Positions 8,562 to 17,799 of a stretch of DNA of 64,000 bases are shown piece after piece. The position numbers and the translations under genes were made by a program. Source of the DNA: Synechococcus sp. WH 8101 (lineage in GTDB: Bacteria > Cyanobacteriota > Cyanobacteriia > PCC-6307 > Cyanobiaceae); the NCBI RefSeq assembly GCF_004209775.1, contig NZ_CP035914.1, positions 2,356,001 to 2,420,000 on the forward strand, read 5' to 3'. Below the pieces are notes generated by a model that did not search any database, had not been told where the DNA came from, and worked only from the letters and a program-made list of their open reading frames with translations. How positions within the stretch are numbered: the stretch's first letter is position 1; each line of letters opens with the position of its first letter.

Positions 8562-9211
8562 AGGCGTGCCCAGCGCCGGGCCTGTTGGCTGAGCAGCGCC
8601 TCCAGGGACTCACGCACCTCGGCCAGGGGGCGATCCGCCCGCACCTCCAGCCACCCCTGCTCCGCTGCCTGGGCAGCAAAACCATCCGCCACCCGCTGCA
8701 GAAAGGCCAGGCCCGTCGCCTCGATCCGATCGGCACGGCGGCCCCCTCGGCGCTCCACACTCACCGCCACAGGCAGCGAGAGCCAAATGGTGAGATCCGG
8801 TGTCAATCCGCCGGTGGCGATCAACGCCAACTGACGGATTAGGGCCTGATCCAATTGGCGCCCAAACCCCTGATAGGCCATGGTCGATCCGGTGAAACGG
8901 TCACTGAGCACCCAGTCACCCCGCTCGAGGGCGGGCCGAATCACCTGAGCAACATGCTGGGCTCGATCCGCTGCATAGAGCAGCAACTCCGCCACCGCTT
9001 CCGGTGCCGCCGCCTCGGGAGGATGGAGCAGCAGCTCGCGCAGGGCCTGCCCCAGAGCGGTGCCTCCAGGCTCCCGGGTCTGAATCAGGCGAGCCGTTGA
9101 TGGCATCAACCCACTGATTGGCAACCAGGCGACCAGATGGGCCATCTGGGTGGTTTTGCCACAACCATCAATCCCCTCCAGCACCAGCAGCCGGCCGCGC
9201 TGGATGGTCAT
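8558..9211 (-). CDS. tmk: Thymidylate kinase
   Basis: A 217-residue dTMP kinase that makes dTDP for DNA synthesis. The P-loop is GIDGCGKTT, the nucleotide-binding motif is DRFTGSTMAYQGFGR, and the lid contains RRGGRRADRIEATG. I chose ATG 9211 because it gives the family N-terminus (MTIQRGRLLVLEGIDG) and overlaps the stop of the upstream copper ATPase gene by ATGA. A longer frame upstream runs inside that ATPase gene and is not supported. The gene is the middle member of the copA-like/tmk/holB operon. Confidence 0.95.
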   Translation of the reverse strand: MTIQRGRLLVLEGIDGCGKTTQMAHLVAWLPISGLMPSTARLIQTREPGGTALGQALRELLLHPPEAAAPEAVAELLLYAADRAQHVAQVIRPALERGDWVLSDRFTGSTMAYQGFGRQLDQALIRQLALIATGGLTPDLTIWLSLPVAVSVERRGGRRADRIEATGLAFLQRVADGFAAQAAEQGWLEVRADRPLAEVRESLEALLSQQARRWARL

Positions 9212-11595
9212 GGCAGCCGCAGGCTGAGGGCATTGAGCACCACCGTGATCGAGCTGAGGGCCATCAGGAGGGCAGCGAGCGGAGGCGAGAGCAGCACACC
9301 GAAACCGGGCAACAACACCCCGGCCGCCACGGGCAGGGCAATCAGGTTGTAACCGAAAGCCCACACAAGGTTCTGACGCACTTTCGCCATCGTGCGGCGC
9401 GCGAGCAGCAGCGCTTCGGGGACACCCTCCAAGCGATCGCCGAGCAACACCAGATCAGCCGTGTCTTGAGCGATCTGCGTGCCTGTTCCCACCGCGATCC
9501 CCAGATCGGCCGCGGCGAGAGCGGGGGCATCGTTGATGCCATCCCCCACCATCGCCACCGCCCCCTCCGTTCGGAACGCTTCCAACCGTTCCAGCTTCTG
9601 CTCGGGCAGGAGTCCCCAGGCCAACTGCTGGGGGCCAAAACCGAGCTCACCACCCAGACGCTCCACCGACTGACGCCGATCGCCACTGAGCATGGCTAGC
9701 TGCAACCCTTGATCCGCCAGCCGGCGCACCGCCGTGGCGGCATCGGGCCTGGGGCGGTCATCGACACTGATCAGGGCCAGAAAGCGCGCTTCCAGTGCCA
9801 CCGCCACCAGGGAAGGGCCCGCTGCCGCCAGCTGGTCGAGCTGCTGCTGTTCGGCCTTCCCCCAGGCCACGCCCTGGCGTTGCAACCACTCGGGTGTGCC
9901 AACCAGCACGGTGCCGTCCACTCCTGCGAGGCGGCCGGACACCCCGGCGCCTGGGATGGTGTGGCTGGCTTCCACAGACAGCAGCGGCAGCTGACGGCGC
10001 TGGGCCTCCTGAAGCAGGGCGTGGGCCAGGGGATGGCGACTGCTCTGTTCCAGGCTCGCCGCCAGCTGCAAGGCCCGAGACGGATCGTCAACGGCCAGCA
10101 CTTTGGACACCAGGGGGCGCCCCAGGGTGAGCGTGCCGGTTTTATCGAAGACCACTCGGGAGAGGTCGGCGGCCTGCTCGATCACATCGCCGCCGCGGAA
10201 CAACCAGCCCTGACGGGCCGCCAAGCCCGAGGCCACGGTGATCACCGTGGGCGTGGCCAGGCCAAGGGCGCAGGGGCAGGCGACCACCAGCACGGCGATC
10301 GCCAGCTGGATCGCCAGACCCAGCGGTGTTTCCGCCCCGGCACCCAACGGCGCATGCAAGCCATGGGCCATGCCGTGCTGCATTCCGTTCTGCATGCCAT
10401 GGCCAGAAGCAAGCAACTCCGGCCAGAGACGGGCGCCGATCCACCACCAGAACAGCAGGGTGATCAGCGCCAGGGACACCACCCCGTAGCAGAAGAGGCC
10501 AGCGACCCGATCGGCCAGCCCCTGGATCGGGGCCTTGCGGGCCTGGGCCTGCTCCACCAGAGCGATGATCCGGGCCAGGGCTGTTTCCGCCCCCACCCGC
10601 TGCACCTGAAGCACCAGGGGCGCCTCCAGGTTGAGGCTGCCCGAGGAAAGCTCGGTGCCGGGTGCGGCCTCCAAGGGCAGCGGTTCACCCGTGAGGCTCG
10701 ACACATCCACCGCCGAGCCGCCATCCACCACCAAGCCATCCACCGGCACCCGATCGCCCGCCAACAGCTGCACCCGCTCACCGGGGCGGAGATCGGACAC
10801 TGGTACTTCCCGCACCGTGCCGTCATCCATCAGCAGCCGCGCCACATTCGGTTGCAGCGACGCCAGCTCCTGCAGGGCACGGCCCGTGCGCAACCGCGCC
10901 CTCTCCTCGAGGAATCGCCCCAGCAGCACAAAGCCGAGCAGCATGACCGGCTCATTGAAGAAACAGGGCCAGCCCACCTGGGGCCACAGCAGAGCCACCA
11001 CACTGGCCAGGTAGGCACTGCCCACCCCGAGAGCCACAAGCGTGTCCATGCTCGGTGCGCCGGCCCGGGCAGCCGCCCAGCCACCCAACAGGATCGACCG
11101 GCCCGGACCCAGCAGCGCCACCGTGGCCAAAGCGGCATGAAAGGGCAAGGCACCGAGAATCGGCACCTGGAGTTGGCCGCCTTCGGCCAGATGTCCCAGC
11201 ACCGACAGCAGCAGGAGTACCAGCGCCACCATCAACTGACGCCACTGGCGCCACCAGCCCCAAAGCCGTTCAGGATCGTCGGCCTCCACAGGAGACACCC
11301 CCCTGGGTTTGGCGGGGAAGCCCCGATCGGCAAGGGCCTGGAGCACGGGCTCGAGGCCGTCGTCCCGCCCCGGCCGATCGTCGGCCAGCTGCACCCAGGC
11401 GCTGCGGGTGACCAGATTCACGCTCGCGTCGCGCACGCCGGGCTGCTCCAACAGCGTGCGTTCCACCGCGCGCACACAGCCTCCGCATTTCATCCCTTCC
11501 ACATCCAGCAGCACGGTGCCGCTGGAGGCACCAGGCCCAGACGGTGTGAGCCTGGACGCGGCAGGCGACGAAGTGGGGGCCGGATGGGTGGTCAC
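9208..11595 (-). CDS. Copper-transporting P1B-type ATPase (PacS/CtaA/CopA-like)
   Basis: A 795-residue P-type ATPase. The N-terminal metal-binding domain has GMKCGGCV (34-41, C37 and C40). Further on come the actuator TGEPLPLE, the transmembrane CPC in VVACPCALGLATP, the phosphorylation site DKTGTLT, the HP motif (SSRHPLAHAL) and the hinge GDGINDAPALAAADLGIAVG. The last two helices carry YN and MALSS, the pattern of Cu(I) pumps. Cyanobacteria use one such pump in the cytoplasmic membrane (CtaA) and one in the thylakoid (PacS) to supply plastocyanin and cytochrome oxidase; which one this is cannot be decided here. The helix pair before CPC is joined by an unusual His/Met-rich loop (10354-10404). 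The start is GTG. Confidence 0.92.
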   Translation of the reverse strand: MTTHPAPTSSPAASRLTPSGPGASSGTVLLDVEGMKCGGCVRAVERTLLEQPGVRDASVNLVTRSAWVQLADDRPGRDDGLEPVLQALADRGFPAKPRGVSPVEADDPERLWGWWRQWRQLMVALVLLLLSVLGHLAEGGQLQVPILGALPFHAALATVALLGPGRSILLGGWAAARAGAPSMDTLVALGVGSAYLASVVALLWPQVGWPCFFNEPVMLLGFVLLGRFLEERARLRTGRALQELASLQPNVARLLMDDGTVREVPVSDLRPGERVQLLAGDRVPVDGLVVDGGSAVDVSSLTGEPLPLEAAPGTELSSGSLNLEAPLVLQVQRVGAETALARIIALVEQAQARKAPIQGLADRVAGLFCYGVVSLALITLLFWWWIGARLWPELLASGHGMQNGMQHGMAHGLHAPLGAGAETPLGLAIQLAIAVLVVACPCALGLATPTVITVASGLAARQGWLFRGGDVIEQAADLSRVVFDKTGTLTLGRPLVSKVLAVDDPSRALQLAASLEQSSRHPLAHALLQEAQRRQLPLLSVEASHTIPGAGVSGRLAGVDGTVLVGTPEWLQRQGVAWGKAEQQQLDQLAAAGPSLVAVALEARFLALISVDDRPRPDAATAVRRLADQGLQLAMLSGDRRQSVERLGGELGFGPQQLAWGLLPEQKLERLEAFRTEGAVAMVGDGINDAPALAAADLGIAVGTGTQIAQDTADLVLLGDRLEGVPEALLLARRTMAKVRQNLVWAFGYNLIALPVAAGVLLPGFGVLLSPPLAALLMALSSITVVLNALSLRLP
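10354..10404 (-). repeat. 12-nt repeats encoding a His/Met-rich loop in the copper ATPase
   Basis: The loop reads GHGMQNGMQHGMAHGLH, made of four-residue units (GMQN, GMQH, GMAH, GLH) coded by degenerate 12-nt repeats. It lies in the short extracytoplasmic turn immediately before the CPC helix. His and Met side chains can bind Cu(I), so the loop may catch or release copper. Confidence 0.7.
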
Positions 11596-11681
11596 CAGCG
11601 GGGCTCAGATCAACGTTAACAGGCTCACCACGCTAGGCAGGCCTGGTTGCCCCAGGATGGAGGCACCTGAGCAGGCGCGCC

Positions 11682-12203
11682 GTGCCCCGCAGCAATCGCA
11701 ACGACAACTTCATCGACAAAAGCTTCACGGTGATGGCCGATCTGATCGTGAAGCTGCTGCCGATCAATGCACGCGCGAAGGAGGCCTACGTGTATTACCG
11801 CGATGGTCTCTCGGCCCAGAACGACGGCGATTACGCCGAAGCTCTGGAGAATTACGAAGAGAGTCTGAAGCTGGAGGACAACCCGATCGATCGCGGCGAA
11901 ACCCTCAAGAACATGGCGATCATCTACATGAGCAACGGCGAGGAAGAGCGGGCGCTGGAGACCTATCAGAAAGCACTTGATGAAAACCCCAAGCAACCGT
12001 CCTGCCTCAAGAACATGGGCCTCATCTACGAGAAACGGGGCCGCACGGCGGAAGAGGAAGGGCGACGCGACGACGCCGACCGCTGGTTCGACCGCGCCGC
12101 CGATGTGTGGACCCAGGCCGTGCGCCTCAATCCGGGTGGCTATCTCGACATCGAGAACTGGCTCAAGTCGACGGGCCGCAGCAACGTGGATGTGTATTTC
12201 TGA
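11682..12203 (+). CDS. ycf3: Photosystem I assembly protein Ycf3
   Basis: A 173-residue protein, full length. It starts [19 protein letters not shown], contains three TPR repeats ([51 protein letters not shown]) and ends [20 protein letters not shown], all diagnostic of Ycf3. Ycf3 is a thylakoid-associated chaperone that binds PsaA/PsaD during photosystem I assembly. The start is GTG 11682. It is divergent from the copper ATPase and convergent with radA, only three bases separating the two stops. Confidence 0.97.
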   Translation: MPRSNRNDNFIDKSFTVMADLIVKLLPINARAKEAYVYYRDGLSAQNDGDYAEALENYEESLKLEDNPIDRGETLKNMAIIYMSNGEEERALETYQKALDENPKQPSCLKNMGLIYEKRGRTAEEEGRRDDADRWFDRAADVWTQAVRLNPGGYLDIENWLKSTGRSNVDVYF

Positions 12204-12206
12204 GGA

Positions 12207-13619
12207 TCAGGCGCGATCGTCGGCCGGATCCACGCCGAGAGCCAGCACCAGGGCTTCCGTGATCCGAGCCGCTTCCAACAGTTCGAGATCCAGGGCCGCC
12301 GCTGCAGCGCCGAGTCCGCTGCCCCTGGGCACCACGGCCCGCCGGAAGCCGAGTCGGGCCGCCTCCTGCAGGCGCAACTCCAGCTGCGTCACCGGACGCA
12401 GCTGGCCTCCGAGCCCTAGCTCCCCCAGCAACACGGTGCCGGCCGGCAGGGTGAGATCGCGATAACTGGCCACCACGGCGGCCGCTACCCCCAAATCCGC
12501 GGCCGGTTCCTCCACCTCGAGCCCGCCGGCCACGGCGAGATAGCAGTCGAAGCGCGAGAGGGGCAACCCCATGTGCTTTTCGAGCACCGCCAGGATCTGA
12601 TGCAGGCGATTCACAGCAATGCCGGTGGCGGTGCGGCGCGGACTGGCATAGCTGGTGGTGCTGACCAACGACTGCAGATCCACCACCAGCGGCCGTGTGC
12701 CTTCGCAGGCCACGATCGTGGCCACACCGCTGGCCTGATCACCACTGAGAAACAGCTCGCTCGGATTGCCCACTTCCGCCAGGCCCTGCCCACGCATCTC
12801 GAACACGCCCAGTTCGTGGGTGGCACCGAAGCGGTTCTTCACGGCCCGCAGCAGCCGGTGGCTGGCGAAGCGATCCCCCTCGAAGGTGAGCACCGCGTCC
12901 ACCAGATGCTCGAGCACCTTGGGCCCGGCCAGCACCCCTTCCTTGGTGACGTGCCCCACCAGCAACAGGGCCGTGTTCTGGCGTTTGGCGAGTCGTTGCA
13001 GAGCGGCGGCGCACTCCCGCACCTGGGCCACGGAGCCCGGAGCGCTGGACAGCTCCCCATCGTGGAGGGCCTGAATGCTGTCGATGATCGCCACATCCGG
13101 CTGCAGCGCCTCCAGTTCCTCGAGCACCAGCTCGAGATCGGTCTCGGCCAGGAGCTGCAGGCTCTGAACGGCCTCCACCCCCACCGGATCCTGCAGGCGC
13201 TGCCAACGCAGCTTCACCTGCGCCGCAGACTCCTCCGCACTCACGTAGAGCACCGAGCGCTGCACAGCCATCGCCGCAGCGCTCTGCAGCAGCAAGGTGC
13301 TCTTGCCGATGCCGGGATCGCCGCCCACCAGCACCAGAGAACCGGGCACGACGCCACCGCCGAGCACGCGATCCAGTTCTCCATAGCCACTCGCCAAGCG
13401 CTGCAGAGGCTGATCCGCGAGCGCATCGATGGCCATGGACCGGCGCGCTGTCGGTGTGGTCGCCGGATCGGCGGAAGCCCGCCGGCGACGGCCGTCAGAT
13501 TTGGGCGCAGCCTGCTCCACCAGGGAGTTCCAGCTCCCACAGCTGTTGCAGCGACCGAAGAACTGACGGGTCTGGGCCCCGCAGCTCTGGCAAACAAAGA
13601 AGGAGCGCGACCGTGACAC
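12207..13619 (-). CDS. radA: DNA repair protein RadA
   Basis: A 470-residue RadA (Sms). The N-terminus has a four-cysteine zinc finger (CQSCG and CNSCG), followed by a RecA-like ATPase with Walker A GGDPGIGKST, the RadA motif KNRFGATHELGVFEM, and a C-terminal Lon-protease-like domain (about 300-460). RadA is a hexameric helicase that drives branch migration of recombination intermediates. Its promoter shares about 75 bases with the divergent rpaB gene. Confidence 0.95.
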   Translation of the reverse strand: MSRSRSFFVCQSCGAQTRQFFGRCNSCGSWNSLVEQAAPKSDGRRRRASADPATTPTARRSMAIDALADQPLQRLASGYGELDRVLGGGVVPGSLVLVGGDPGIGKSTLLLQSAAAMAVQRSVLYVSAEESAAQVKLRWQRLQDPVGVEAVQSLQLLAETDLELVLEELEALQPDVAIIDSIQALHDGELSSAPGSVAQVRECAAALQRLAKRQNTALLLVGHVTKEGVLAGPKVLEHLVDAVLTFEGDRFASHRLLRAVKNRFGATHELGVFEMRGQGLAEVGNPSELFLSGDQASGVATIVACEGTRPLVVDLQSLVSTTSYASPRRTATGIAVNRLHQILAVLEKHMGLPLSRFDCYLAVAGGLEVEEPAADLGVAAAVVASYRDLTLPAGTVLLGELGLGGQLRPVTQLELRLQEAARLGFRRAVVPRGSGLGAAAAALDLELLEAARITEALVLALGVDPADDRA

Positions 13620-13694
13620 GTCGAACTGTGAAGAAACTTGGCGCTGAGTGAATGATGGGCACCCCCATCAACTTATGTGTGACGAGATCTTGTA

Positions 13695-14456
13695 ATGGCT
13701 GCTGATCACATGACAGCCTCCGGTTCTGCCAAGGAAACCATCCTGGTCGTCGATGACGAGGCCAGCATCAGGCGGATCCTGGAGACGCGCCTGTCGATGA
13801 TCGGTTACAACGTCATCACTGCCAGCGACGGCAACGAGGCCCTCGAGTGCTTCCGCGCCAGTGAACCGGATCTGGTGGTGCTCGACGTGATGATGCCGAA
13901 GCTCGACGGCTACGGCGTCTGCCAGGAGCTGCGCAAGGAATCGGATGTGCCGATCGTGATGCTCACCGCCCTGGGCGATGTGGCCGACCGGATCACGGGG
14001 CTGGAGCTCGGTGCCGATGACTATGTGGTGAAGCCCTTCAGTCCCAAGGAGCTGGAGGCCCGCATCCGCTGCGTGCTGCGCCGGGTCGACAAGGAGCAGG
14101 TGGCGGGTATCCCCAATTCCGGCGTGATCCAGGTGGCCGACCTGCGCATCGACACCAACAAACGCCAGGTGTTCCGTGGCGATGAGCGGATCCGACTCAC
14201 CGGAATGGAATTCAGCCTTCTGGAGCTGCTGGTGAGCCGCTCAGGCGAGCCCTTCAGCCGCGGTGAAATTCTCAAGGAAGTCTGGGGCTACACCCCGGAA
14301 CGCCATGTGGATACGCGGGTGGTGGATGTTCATATCTCCCGACTTCGCTCCAAACTGGAAGACGATCCGGCCAACCCCGAGTTGATCCTCACGGCTCGCG
14401 GCACCGGCTATCTGTTCCAGCGCATCGTCGACTCCGTTGCCTCCGAAGGACCCTGA
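13695..14456 (+). CDS. rpaB: Response regulator RpaB (Ycf27)
   Basis: A 253-residue OmpR-family regulator. The receiver has DD (about 20-21), phospho-acceptor D64 in VVLDVMMPKLDGYG and K in VVKPFSPKELEARI; the winged helix contains RLTGMEFSLLELLVSRSGE and VDVHISRLRSKLEDDP. These segments match RpaB/Ycf27, which is conserved in cyanobacteria and red plastids. RpaB pairs with the kinase NblS (Hik33) and binds HLR1 repeats to repress high-light genes and support photosystem I genes in low light. The final codons overlap the start of plsX by 20 bases. Confidence 0.96.
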   Translation: MAADHMTASGSAKETILVVDDEASIRRILETRLSMIGYNVITASDGNEALECFRASEPDLVVLDVMMPKLDGYGVCQELRKESDVPIVMLTALGDVADRITGLELGADDYVVKPFSPKELEARIRCVLRRVDKEQVAGIPNSGVIQVADLRIDTNKRQVFRGDERIRLTGMEFSLLELLVSRSGEPFSRGEILKEVWGYTPERHVDTRVVDVHISRLRSKLEDDPANPELILTARGTGYLFQRIVDSVASEGP

Positions 14457-15795
14457 CTCCGCCGCGACCTCCTCGCCCCGGAGCAAACCCCGCCGATCCC
14501 GCGCCGTGCGACGGCTGGTGATCTGGTATCGACGCAACGCTGCCGTCACCAGCCTGGTGGGCACCGCCGCCACATCCGCCAGTGCCGCAGGAACGGCAGC
14601 CGGCCAGGTGGCCGGTTCGGTCGGCTCCATGGCGGGAACGGTGGTGTCCAGCGCCGGGACGATGGCCGGCAGCATGCTGCAGCCGCTGGTCTTCGATCCC
14701 CTGCGACGACTGCAGGGTGGTAGCGGCACCGACGATGCGGTGATCGAGGACAGCGCCCGACTCTGGGTGGCCGTGGATGGCATGGGCGGTGACCATGCCC
14801 CGGGCCCGATCCTGGAGGGCTGCCTGGAGGCGATCGAGCGACTGCCGCTGCGGATTCGCTTTGTGGGAGAAACCGATCGAGTGCTGGCGGCCGCGGCCGC
14901 CATGGACCTGAGCGATGCCCTGGAGCAGGCGATCGCCCTGGGCCATCTGGAACTGGTGGCCAGCGGCCCCTCGATCGGCATGCATGAAGAGGCCACCACC
15001 GTGCGCCGCAAGCGGACAGCCAGCATCAACGTGGCCATGGACCTGGTGAAACGCGGCGAGGCGCTGGCGGTGTATTCCGCCGGGAATTCCGGTGCCGTGA
15101 TGGCGTCAGCGATCTTCCGCTTGGGGCGGCTCGCCGGCATCGATCGACCGGCGATCGGCGCCCTGTTCCCCACCAAGGATCCAGGCCAGCCCGTGCTGGT
15201 ACTCGATGTGGGCGCCAACATGGATTGCAAGCCCGCCTACCTGCACCAGTTCGCCCTGCTGGGCAACATCTATTGCCGCGATGTGCTGCAGGTGAAGCAG
15301 CCCCGCATCGGACTGCTCAACATCGGCGAGGAGGAGTGCAAGGGCAATGATCTCGCCCTGCGCACCCATGCGCTGCTCAAGGAGGAGTCGCGCCTGCATT
15401 TCGCCGGCAACTGTGAAGGCCGCGACGTGCTCTCCGGTGCCTTTGATGTGGTGGTCTGCGACGGCTTCACCGGCAACGTGCTGCTGAAATTCCTCGAGTC
15501 GGTGGGCAGCGTGCTGCTCGATGTGCTCAGGGCGGAGTTGCCACGGGGGCGGCGCGGCAAGGTGGGCTCCGCGTTCCTGCGCAGCAATCTGAAGCGCATC
15601 AAGAAGCGCTTGGACCACGCCGAACACGGAGGCGCCCTGCTGCTGGGGGTGAATGGCATCTGCGTGATCGGTCACGGCAGCAGCCGGGCCCTTTCGGTGC
15701 TGAGTGCCCTGCGGCTGGCCCACTCGGCCGCCAGCCATGGCGTGATGGACGACCTCGCCGCCCTCGGCGAGCCAAAGCAGGCCGTGCAGGCCTGA
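14437..15795 (+). CDS. plsX: Phosphate acyltransferase PlsX with N-terminal extension
   Basis: A 452-residue protein whose canonical PlsX part starts about residue 109 (VAVDGMGGDHAPG) and is about 345 residues, normal for the family. PlsX converts acyl-ACP to acyl-phosphate for glycerolipid synthesis. Motifs include NSGAVMASA, DVGANMDCKP, CDGFTGNVLLK and GHGSSRALSV. The first 108 residues are extra: a basic segment (RSKPRRSRAVRRL), then a Gly/Ala/Ser/Thr/Val region at about 41-80 with GTAA, AGT and MAG repeats. The start TTG 14437 overlaps the rpaB end; a later start would shorten the extension. It heads plsX-fabH-fabD-plsC. Confidence 0.92.
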   Translation: MPPKDPDSAATSSPRSKPRRSRAVRRLVIWYRRNAAVTSLVGTAATSASAAGTAAGQVAGSVGSMAGTVVSSAGTMAGSMLQPLVFDPLRRLQGGSGTDDAVIEDSARLWVAVDGMGGDHAPGPILEGCLEAIERLPLRIRFVGETDRVLAAAAAMDLSDALEQAIALGHLELVASGPSIGMHEEATTVRRKRTASINVAMDLVKRGEALAVYSAGNSGAVMASAIFRLGRLAGIDRPAIGALFPTKDPGQPVLVLDVGANMDCKPAYLHQFALLGNIYCRDVLQVKQPRIGLLNIGEEECKGNDLALRTHALLKEESRLHFAGNCEGRDVLSGAFDVVVCDGFTGNVLLKFLESVGSVLLDVLRAELPRGRRGKVGSAFLRSNLKRIKKRLDHAEHGGALLLGVNGICVIGHGSSRALSVLSALRLAHSAASHGVMDDLAALGEPKQAVQA

Positions 15796-15832
15796 CTGTG
15801 GTTGACTGACGCCGACCCTGCGACCGTGTCTC

Positions 15833-16861
15833 TTGGCTGGATCAGCTCCACTCTCCGGTGCGACCGGTGGCGTGGCCCTGGTGGCCAGCGGCAGCGCCAA
15901 GGGTGAGCAGACGATCCGAAACGAGCAGCTCGGGCTGCGGGTCGACACCAACGATGAATGGATCCGCAGCCGCACCGGCATTCGTGAGCGCTGCATCTGC
16001 GGACCACAGCAGAGCCTGGCCGACCTGAGCCACGAGGCAGGCGATGCAGCGCTGACCATGGCTGGCTGGTCGCCCGAGAGTGTCGACCTGGTGCTGCTCG
16101 CCACCTCCACTCCCGACGACCTTTTCGGCACAGCACCCAAAGTGCAGGCGCTGCTCGGCGCCAGGCAGGCCGTGGCCTTTGACCTCACGGCCGCCTGCAG
16201 CGGTTTTCTGTTCGCTCTGGTCACCGCTGCCCAGTTCCTGCGCACCGGGGCGATGCGCCGAGTGCTGGTAATCGGGGCGGATCAACTGAGCCGCTGGGTC
16301 GACTGGGATGACCGCCGCACCTGCGTGCTCTTCGGTGATGCGGCCGGCGCGGTCGCGCTCGAAGCCACCACACCGGCCGAGGATGGGTTACTCGGCTTTG
16401 CCTTACGGAGCGATGGCCTTCGGGGCGACTGCCTCAACCTCTCCCAACATCAGCAGCGACAAGCATTGGTGGACGGCACCAGCCATCAGGTGGGGGGCTT
16501 TGCACCGATCAGCATGAACGGGCAGGAGGTGTATAAGTTCGCGGTGCGCGAGGTGCCGGCGATTCTTCATCACCTCCTGCAAAGCACAGAGACGGCAGCA
16601 GACAGCCTCGACTGGCTGCTGCTGCATCAAGCCAACCAGCGCATCCTCGATGCGGTGGCCGATCGCTTCAAACTTCCCCACGCCAAGGTGCTCAGCAACC
16701 TGGCCCACTACGGCAACACCTCCGCCGCCACGATTCCGCTGATGCTCGACGAAGCGGTCCGTGACGGGCGCATCCAACCCGGCCATCGGATCGCCAGCAG
16801 TGGCTTTGGCGCAGGACTCAGCTGGGGCGCCGCCCTGTTCCGCTGGCAAGGCCCCTCGTAG
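15833..16861 (+). CDS. fabH: 3-oxoacyl-ACP synthase III
   Basis: A 342-residue KAS III, which condenses acetyl-CoA with malonyl-ACP to start fatty-acid synthesis. The catalytic Cys is in LTAACSGFLFA, the His in LLLHQANQRILDA and the Asn in HYGNTSAATIPL. Family landmarks TNDEWIRSRTGI and VLFGDAAGAVAL are also present. The start is a TTG 37 bases after the plsX stop; no in-frame ATG is available close by. The gene is part of the plsX-fabH-fabD operon. Confidence 0.96.
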   Translation: MAGSAPLSGATGGVALVASGSAKGEQTIRNEQLGLRVDTNDEWIRSRTGIRERCICGPQQSLADLSHEAGDAALTMAGWSPESVDLVLLATSTPDDLFGTAPKVQALLGARQAVAFDLTAACSGFLFALVTAAQFLRTGAMRRVLVIGADQLSRWVDWDDRRTCVLFGDAAGAVALEATTPAEDGLLGFALRSDGLRGDCLNLSQHQQRQALVDGTSHQVGGFAPISMNGQEVYKFAVREVPAILHHLLQSTETAADSLDWLLLHQANQRILDAVADRFKLPHAKVLSNLAHYGNTSAATIPLMLDEAVRDGRIQPGHRIASSGFGAGLSWGAALFRWQGPS

Positions 16862-16887
16862 GCTCGCCGCACAGCTGCGCTTGGTTG

Positions 16888-17796
16888 ATGTCGATCGCCT
16901 GGGTGTTTCCCGGTCAGGGTTCTCAGAAGACCGGGATGGCCGATCCCGTGCTCAACCTTCCCGGCGCCGAGGAACGCTTCGCCCTCGCCTCACGCCTGCT
17001 CGGACGCGATCTGCTGGCGATCTGTCGGGGCGAGCCCGGCAGTGACGATCCCGAACGGCACGGGCCCAACGATCTCAACGACACCCGCAACACCCAACCG
17101 GCCCTGTTTGTGGTCGAATCGCTGATCGTGGACGAACTGCGGCGGCAGCAGCGCGAGCCGGCTCTGGTGGCTGGCCACAGCCTGGGGGAGCTGGTGGCGC
17201 TCTACGCCGCTGAGGTTTTTGATGCCGCCACCGGGCTGGAGCTGATGCTGCGCCGCTCCGAGCTGATGGCCGCCGCCGGGGGTGGCGCCATGACTGCCGT
17301 GATCGGCTTCGACCGCGATCAACTCCTGGCGCTGGTGGCCGCCAACGACGCTGTGGTGATCGCCAACGACAACAGCGCCGCCCAGGTTGTGCTCTCCGGC
17401 ACCCCGGAGGCCCTGCAGCACGTGAGTGAGCAGCTGACCTGCAAACGGGCCATTCCCCTGGCCGTCTCCGGGGCGTTTCACTCGCCGTTCATGGCGGAAG
17501 CCGCCGAAGCCTTCGCCAGCCACCTCGAGGCTGTCGCCTTCGAAGACGCTCGCTTCCCGGTGCTGAGCAACACCGATCCAACCCCCAGCTGCGATGCCGC
17601 CGTGCTCAAGCAACGCCTCCGGCAGCAGATGACCACCGGGGTGCGCTGGCGGGACACCATGGCGGCGATGCAAGCCGCCTCGATCGACACCATGGTGGAG
17701 ATCGGGCCTGGCAACGTGCTCAGCGGCTTGGCGAAGCGCTCCATGCCGGGAGTGACGCTCAGCTCCCTGGCCGGAGCGGCCGATCTGGGGCTCTGA
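16888..17796 (+). CDS. fabD: Malonyl-CoA:ACP transacylase
   Basis: A 302-residue FabD that loads malonyl groups on ACP. The N-terminus is WVFPGQGSQ, the active-site serine is in GHSLGELVALYA, and the catalytic His is in SGAFHSPFM. A TTG at 16885 lies directly before ATG 16888; the ATG is the simpler start. It follows fabH after 26 bases and precedes plsC after three bases. Confidence 0.96.
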   Translation: MSIAWVFPGQGSQKTGMADPVLNLPGAEERFALASRLLGRDLLAICRGEPGSDDPERHGPNDLNDTRNTQPALFVVESLIVDELRRQQREPALVAGHSLGELVALYAAEVFDAATGLELMLRRSELMAAAGGGAMTAVIGFDRDQLLALVAANDAVVIANDNSAAQVVLSGTPEALQHVSEQLTCKRAIPLAVSGAFHSPFMAEAAEAFASHLEAVAFEDARFPVLSNTDPTPSCDAAVLKQRLRQQMTTGVRWRDTMAAMQAASIDTMVEIGPGNVLSGLAKRSMPGVTLSSLAGAADLGL

Positions 17797-17799
17797 TCC

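Noticed and set aside
9709-11619. A 636-codon plus-strand frame across the copper ATPase gene
   Set aside because: It is the complement of a well-defined P-type ATPase; its Gln/His/Arg-rich translation has no domain.
13620-13694. HLR1 (RpaB-binding) repeats in the radA-rpaB gap
   Set aside because: I looked for paired TTACA-like 8-mers and saw no convincing pair.
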